Below are positions 14,570 to 18,215 of a stretch of 18,215 nucleotides of DNA, piece by piece; positions within the stretch are counted from its first letter, which is position 1; each line of letters starts with the position of its first letter. The translations under genes were made by a program, and so were the position numbers. The notes beneath the pieces were generated by a model, which worked only from the letters and a program-made list of their open reading frames with translations, did not search any database and was not told the DNA's origin. Source of the stretch: Gemmatimonadota bacterium (GTDB lineage: Bacteria > GCA-2686955); the NCBI GenBank assembly GCA_026991065.1, contig JALXCG010000506.1:1-18215 (forward strand), read 5' to 3'.

Positions 14570-15663
14570 TGCTTTATCACCTGCTCTACCCGCTTTCCTC
14601 GGAATTCTCGGTTCTCAATGTTTTCCGCTACATCACCTTCCGTTCCGCGTACGCGGCGGTCACGGCGCTGATCTTCAGCCTTTTCCTGGGGCCCTGGGTG
14701 ATTGAGCGCCTGCGCAAGAGCAGCTTCAGGGAATCGATCCGAGGTGAAGGGCCGACTTCGCACCGCGCCAAGGCCGGCACGCCGACGATGGGTGGGGTCA
14801 TGATCCTTGCGGCCGTAGTCGGTTCTACGCTGCTCTGGGCGGATTTGACCAATCGATCGATTCTGTTGGTGCTTCTGGTCACCGTGATTCTCGGCGCGGT
14901 CGGGTTTCTCGATGACTATCTGAAGAATGTGCGCAAGATGCAGAAAGGGCTGATTGCTCGCTACAAACTGATCGCCCAGGTCGCGCTGGGACTGCTCGTG
15001 GGCTGTGTCCTTTACTACTGGCCGGAGATTCCGGCTCTGCGCGACGCCACGACCATTCCCTTTTTCCGCTCCGATACACTGCTGCTGCGACTCTCGCTGC
15101 TCTATGTTCCGTTCGTCACTTTCGTGATCACCGGTTCCTCGAATGCAGTGAATCTGACCGACGGTCTCGACGGCCTCGCCATCGGGCTTGTCGCAATCGC
15201 CGCAGCCGGAATGGGTGCGTTCGCCTATCTCTCGGGCCATGTGACATTTGCCGGCTACCTGGGGATCAACTACATCCCCAGCGCGGGAGAACTGACGGTC
15301 TTCTGCGCGGCACTTCTGGGCGCTTCGCTGGGTTTCTTGTACTACAACTGTCATCCAGCAGATGTCTTCATGGGGGACACCGGATCGTTGCCGCTTGGCG
15401 GAGCGCTGGGGGTGTTGGCGGTGCTGCTCAAGCGGGAGCTGATCTGGGCCGTGCTGGGGGGGGTGTTCTTTGTTGAAACTTTGAGCGTGATCATTCAGGT
15501 TTCCTACTTCAAGCGCACGGGAGGCAAACGCTTTTTTCGCATGGCGCCGATCCACCACCATTTCGAGCAACTCGGTTGGGCGGAGAACCGTGTGGTCGTC
15601 CGCTTTTGGTTGGCCGGCATCTTGCTCCTGTTGGTTGCGCTTTCCACCTTGAAGGTCCAGTAA
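14569..15663 (+). CDS. mraY: Phospho-MurNAc-pentapeptide transferase MraY
   Basis: This 364-residue polytopic membrane enzyme transfers phospho-MurNAc-pentapeptide to undecaprenyl phosphate, making lipid I. It shows the MraY signatures: SHRAKAGTPTMGG (64-76), FLDDYLK (113-119, with catalytic Asp pair), NAVNLTDGLDGLA (192-204), FMGDTGSLPLGG (267-278) and MAPIHHHFE (325-333), with about ten hydrophobic segments. The HHHFE motif separates it from the WecA-type paralogue at 3233. ATG 14569 overlaps the murF stop, with GAGAGGGA just upstream (14556-14563). A run of eight G at 15456-15463 lies within the coding sequence. The stop overlaps murD as TAATG. Confidence 0.97.
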   Translation: MLYHLLYPLSSEFSVLNVFRYITFRSAYAAVTALIFSLFLGPWVIERLRKSSFRESIRGEGPTSHRAKAGTPTMGGVMILAAVVGSTLLWADLTNRSILLVLLVTVILGAVGFLDDYLKNVRKMQKGLIARYKLIAQVALGLLVGCVLYYWPEIPALRDATTIPFFRSDTLLLRLSLLYVPFVTFVITGSSNAVNLTDGLDGLAIGLVAIAAAGMGAFAYLSGHVTFAGYLGINYIPSAGELTVFCAALLGASLGFLYYNCHPADVFMGDTGSLPLGGALGVLAVLLKRELIWAVLGGVFFVETLSVIIQVSYFKRTGGKRFFRMAPIHHHFEQLGWAENRVVVRFWLAGILLLLVALSTLKVQ

Positions 15664-16967
15664 TGCTGTCCCTGCGAACTCTCAAAGAGCAACGTGTTTG
15701 CATCGTCGGCGCGGCCCGCAGCGGGTTGGCGGCGGCGCGTGCGTTGGCGGGACTGGGCGCGGAGCCGTTCCTTACCGACACGGCACCGGATCCGTCAGCG
15801 GAGCTACTGGCCAGCGGCTTTGCCTATGAAACCGGCTCTCACACTCGGCGTGCCTTGCGCAATGCGCGCTTGGTCGTGGTCAGTCCGGGAGTTCCCTGGC
15901 ATGCGCCTTTCCTTGAGGTGGCTCGCCGGCGTGGACTGCCCGTAATCGGGGAGGTGGAGTTGGCGTCGCGCTTGACCTCGGCGCCAATTCTGGCGATCAC
16001 TGGATCGAACGGAAAATCAACGACGACCGCACTGGTCACCCATCTGTTGCGCGTTGCCGGGCGCGACGCGGTCGCCTGTGGAAACTTCGGTGTTCCGCTT
16101 TGTGACCTCGCTCCATCCGCTCCTCCAACCCAGATCCTGGTCGCTGAATTGTCGAGCTTTCAGCTCGAAGGCGCGCACAGCTTTCATCCGCGTGTCGCGG
16201 CGATTCTGAACCTCTCTCCCGATCACTTGGATCGGCACGGCGGGTTTGCCGGCTATGTTGCAGCCAAGACCAGGGTGTTTGCCAATTCGGGCCTCGGAGA
16301 CTGGGTGGTGTTGAGCCGGGATGATCAGCACACGCGCGCACTGGCCGGACTGGTGCCGCCCGGTGTCAAGATCCAGTTTTTCGGGGAGTCGATTCTACCG
16401 CCGGCCGATCTTCGGAACTGGCGAATTCCGGGGCCGCACAACCGCGCGAATGCGCTTGCGGCGCTCGCGATTGTCCGCGCCTTTGATGCCACCATCAGCA
16501 GTTCAGAGTTGGAGCGAGGGTTGGCCAGCTTCACTCCACTTCCGCATCGCCAAGAGGAGGTCGCGCGGATCGACGGTGTTGTCTATGTCAATGACTCCAA
16601 GGCCACCAATGTCGACTCCGCCTGCATGGCGTTGCGTTCCTACAACGGTGACCTGATCTGGATCGCCGGCGGCAAGGACAAGGGCTCGGATCTGCGGCCA
16701 TTGGTCGATGCGGCCCGCGGCCGGGTTCGTGTGGCTCTTCTGATTGGCGAAGCAGCGGAGCGCTTCGGCGCGGCCCTGAAGGGCGAGGTGCCCTGTGAAA
16801 CCGTCCACACCTTGTCGCGCGCCATCGCGCGGGCGCAGTCCCTGGCCCGTCCCGGCGACACGGTGTTGCTTTCGCCCGCGTGCGCCTCATATGACCAGTT
16901 TGCAGATTTTGAGGCCCGCGGAGAGGCGATGCGGAACCTGCTCAAGGCGGGGGAGGAGATCGGCTAA
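15663..16967 (+). CDS. murD: UDP-MurNAc-L-alanine--D-glutamate ligase MurD
   Basis: This 434-residue cytoplasmic Mur ligase adds D-Glu to UDP-MurNAc-L-Ala. It has an N-terminal Rossmann-like uridine-binding domain (VCIVGAARSG, 12-21; VSPGVP, 73-78), the ATP loop GSNGKSTT (114-121), ELSSFQLE (162-169), NLSPDHLDRHG (183-193), the likely carbamylated lysine K202, NDSKATN (310-316), GGKDKGSD (336-343) and the C-terminal LLSPACASYDQF (402-413). The ATG at 15663 overlaps the mraY TAA, with GAAGG at 15651-15655. An in-frame extension upstream lies inside mraY and matches nothing. The stop overlaps ftsW as TAATG. Length is typical. Confidence 0.96.
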   Translation: MLSLRTLKEQRVCIVGAARSGLAAARALAGLGAEPFLTDTAPDPSAELLASGFAYETGSHTRRALRNARLVVVSPGVPWHAPFLEVARRRGLPVIGEVELASRLTSAPILAITGSNGKSTTTALVTHLLRVAGRDAVACGNFGVPLCDLAPSAPPTQILVAELSSFQLEGAHSFHPRVAAILNLSPDHLDRHGGFAGYVAAKTRVFANSGLGDWVVLSRDDQHTRALAGLVPPGVKIQFFGESILPPADLRNWRIPGPHNRANALAALAIVRAFDATISSSELERGLASFTPLPHRQEEVARIDGVVYVNDSKATNVDSACMALRSYNGDLIWIAGGKDKGSDLRPLVDAARGRVRVALLIGEAAERFGAALKGEVPCETVHTLSRAIARAQSLARPGDTVLLSPACASYDQFADFEARGEAMRNLLKAGEEIG

Positions 16968-18142
16968 TGCGGCAAGAATTCCGAACCCTCCGAAACCAGT
17001 TTCAGCATCCCCTGGTGGCACGGATCTTTGGCGTCAGCCTTTTGATCCTGGGGATTGGCGCGGTATTCGTCTACAGCGCTTCCTCGGCAAAAGCGGCCCG
17101 CGACTACGGGGACTCATTCTTCTTCCTGCGAGAGCACATCAGCCGCGTACTCGTCGCTGTGATCGCCGCACTTCTGGTCGCGACAGTCAACTATCGCCGG
17201 TGGCTCCGGGCGGGTCTGCTGATGGTGGTCGTGTCGGCAGTTGTTCTGTTCATGATGCCGTTTCTGCCGTCAACTCTGGTACCGCACATCAACGGTGCGC
17301 AGCGCTGGCTTGATCTCCCTCTCCTACCCAGTCTGCAGCCTTCGGAATTCGCCCGTTTCGCCTTGCTGGTCTATCTTGCAGGTTTTCTCGAACGTAAGCA
17401 CGAACACCTGCGTGAGTTCGGCAACGGCGTCCTGCCGCCAATGGTGGTGTGCCTGGTTCTTTCGGCTACCATTCTCTTCGGCCGGGACTTTGCCTCTGCC
17501 GCCATCTTGGGGGCCCTGGCTTGGCTGATTCTCTGGTTGGCCGGTGCTCGCAATCGTCACCTTCTGCTTCTTGCGTTGCCCCTGGTCGTCGCTGCTGTTG
17601 TGGCGGTGGTCACCTCTGAATACCGTCTCACGCGAGTAGAAACCTACGTTCAGCAGCTTCTGCACCCCGGCGTCGATCGCTTGGATACCGGATTCCACGT
17701 CTGGCAATCCCTGATCTGTTTCGCCGGCGGTGGCTGGTTTGGCGCCGGAGTAGGCCAATCCTGGCAGAAGTTTTTCTTCCTCCCCGAGGCGCATACAGAT
17801 TTTCTTTTCGCGATCGTTGGTGAGGAGATGGGGTTCGTCGGTGCCACGGTTCTGCTGGGGCTTTACGGCTGGCTCTGCTGGTTGGGCATCCGCGCTGCGC
17901 AGGCCGCTCCCGATCTTTTTGGACGCTATCTCGCCCTGGGAGTGAGCACCACCATCTTCCTGATGGCTTTCCTGCATGTCGCGGTGGCCATCACTTTGGT
18001 ACCGACGACCGGCTTGCCCATGCCGCTGCTCTCCTTTGGCGGCAGCAATCTGGTGACCACCATGATCGCCATCGGCGTGGTCATGAACATCGCTTCCCGC
18101 GGGGCCATTCAGTCCCGGCATCCGGCGAAGGAGCGAAAGTGA
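16967..18142 (+). CDS. ftsW: Septal peptidoglycan polymerase FtsW (SEDS family)
   Basis: This 391-residue polytopic protein is the SEDS glycosyltransferase that polymerises lipid II at the septum together with FtsI. It has about ten membrane segments and the motifs NGAQRWL (109-115), QPSEFAR (124-130), GFHVWQSL (242-249), FLPEAHTDFLFAIVGEE (271-287) with the likely catalytic D278, and PTTGLPMPLLSFGGSNL (346-362). The membrane motif usually written QPDFGT is FGRDFAS here (171-177), keeping the Asp but changing its neighbours. FtsW is preferred over RodA because of its place between murD and murG. The start overlaps the murD TAA, with GGGAGGAGA (16950-16958) as ribosome binding site; the stop overlaps murG. 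Confidence 0.94.
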   Translation: MRQEFRTLRNQFQHPLVARIFGVSLLILGIGAVFVYSASSAKAARDYGDSFFFLREHISRVLVAVIAALLVATVNYRRWLRAGLLMVVVSAVVLFMMPFLPSTLVPHINGAQRWLDLPLLPSLQPSEFARFALLVYLAGFLERKHEHLREFGNGVLPPMVVCLVLSATILFGRDFASAAILGALAWLILWLAGARNRHLLLLALPLVVAAVVAVVTSEYRLTRVETYVQQLLHPGVDRLDTGFHVWQSLICFAGGGWFGAGVGQSWQKFFFLPEAHTDFLFAIVGEEMGFVGATVLLGLYGWLCWLGIRAAQAAPDLFGRYLALGVSTTIFLMAFLHVAVAITLVPTTGLPMPLLSFGGSNLVTTMIAIGVVMNIASRGAIQSRHPAKERK

Positions 18143-18215
18143 TGCGCGTGCTACTTGCCGGCGGCGGCACCGGTGGACACGTCTATCCCGCTCTGGCGGT
18201 AGCCGAGTGTTTGAC
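18142..18215 (+). CDS. murG: UDP-GlcNAc--lipid I transferase MurG (3' partial, N-terminus only)
   Basis: Only 24 codons are in the window. They read MRVLLAGGGTGGHVYPALAV and a few more residues, containing the N-terminal GGGTGGHxxPALA glycine-rich loop of MurG, which converts lipid I to lipid II at the cytoplasmic membrane face. The ATG overlaps the ftsW stop as TGATG, and AAGGAG lies at 18128-18133. Its position after ftsW is the normal dcw order. Confidence 0.93.
   Translation, partial: MRVLLAGGGTGGHVYPALAVAECL

Noticed and set aside
14290-15570. 426-codon minus-strand frame opposite murF and mraY
   Set aside because: Both + strand genes are certain; the antisense product shows no domain.
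1-18215. Mobile element, CRISPR array or defence system
   Set aside because: No transposase, integrase, regularly spaced repeats, terminal repeats or defence-type genes were seen; base composition looks even across the genes.

Overview
The window is a gene-dense, GC-rich bacterial segment with every supported gene on the + strand. It falls into two blocks separated by one non-coding stretch of about 380 bases (6968-7348). No tRNA, rRNA, CRISPR array, insertion sequence or integrase is visible.

Left block (1-6967), envelope glycan genes: the C-terminal 805 codons of a YfhO-type polytopic membrane protein; a polyprenyl-phosphate mannosyltransferase-like GT2 enzyme; a WecA/TagO-type polyprenyl-phosphate sugar-1-phosphate transferase; a CapD/FlaA1-type nucleotide-sugar dehydratase that lacks the usual N-terminal membrane part; and a FemAB/GNAT_6-like acyltransferase. 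Junctions overlap or lie within a few bases, so this looks like one transcription unit for making and attaching a lipid-linked surface sugar.

Intergenic region: several tandem inverted repeats, the last followed by a short T run, then an AT-richer stretch likely to hold the promoter and MraZ-type operator of the next block.

Right block (7349-18215), the division and cell wall (dcw) cluster in classical order: mraZ, rsmH, ftsL-like, ftsI (PBP with two PASTA domains), murE, a small cysteine-rich ORF, murF, mraY, murD, ftsW, and the first 24 codons of murG. Most stop and start codons overlap (ATGA, TGATG, TAATG), indicating translational coupling. The exceptions are short gaps on both sides of ftsL and a directly abutting TGA/GTG before murF. 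MurE carries the DNPR motif of meso-diaminopimelate-adding enzymes, which suggests a DAP-type, probably Gram-negative envelope. The phylum cannot be fixed by eye; an uncultured FCB-like or deltaproteobacteria-like lineage would fit the high GC, PASTA-bearing FtsI and divergent FtsL, but this is a guess.

The most unusual items are the 74-residue Cys-rich ORF inserted between murE and murF, the strongly shortened N-terminal domain of FtsI, the FtsL candidate with a lipobox-like sequence, and the hairpin series ahead of mraZ. I did not find a complete novel system; the core is a normal dcw cluster with these local oddities.
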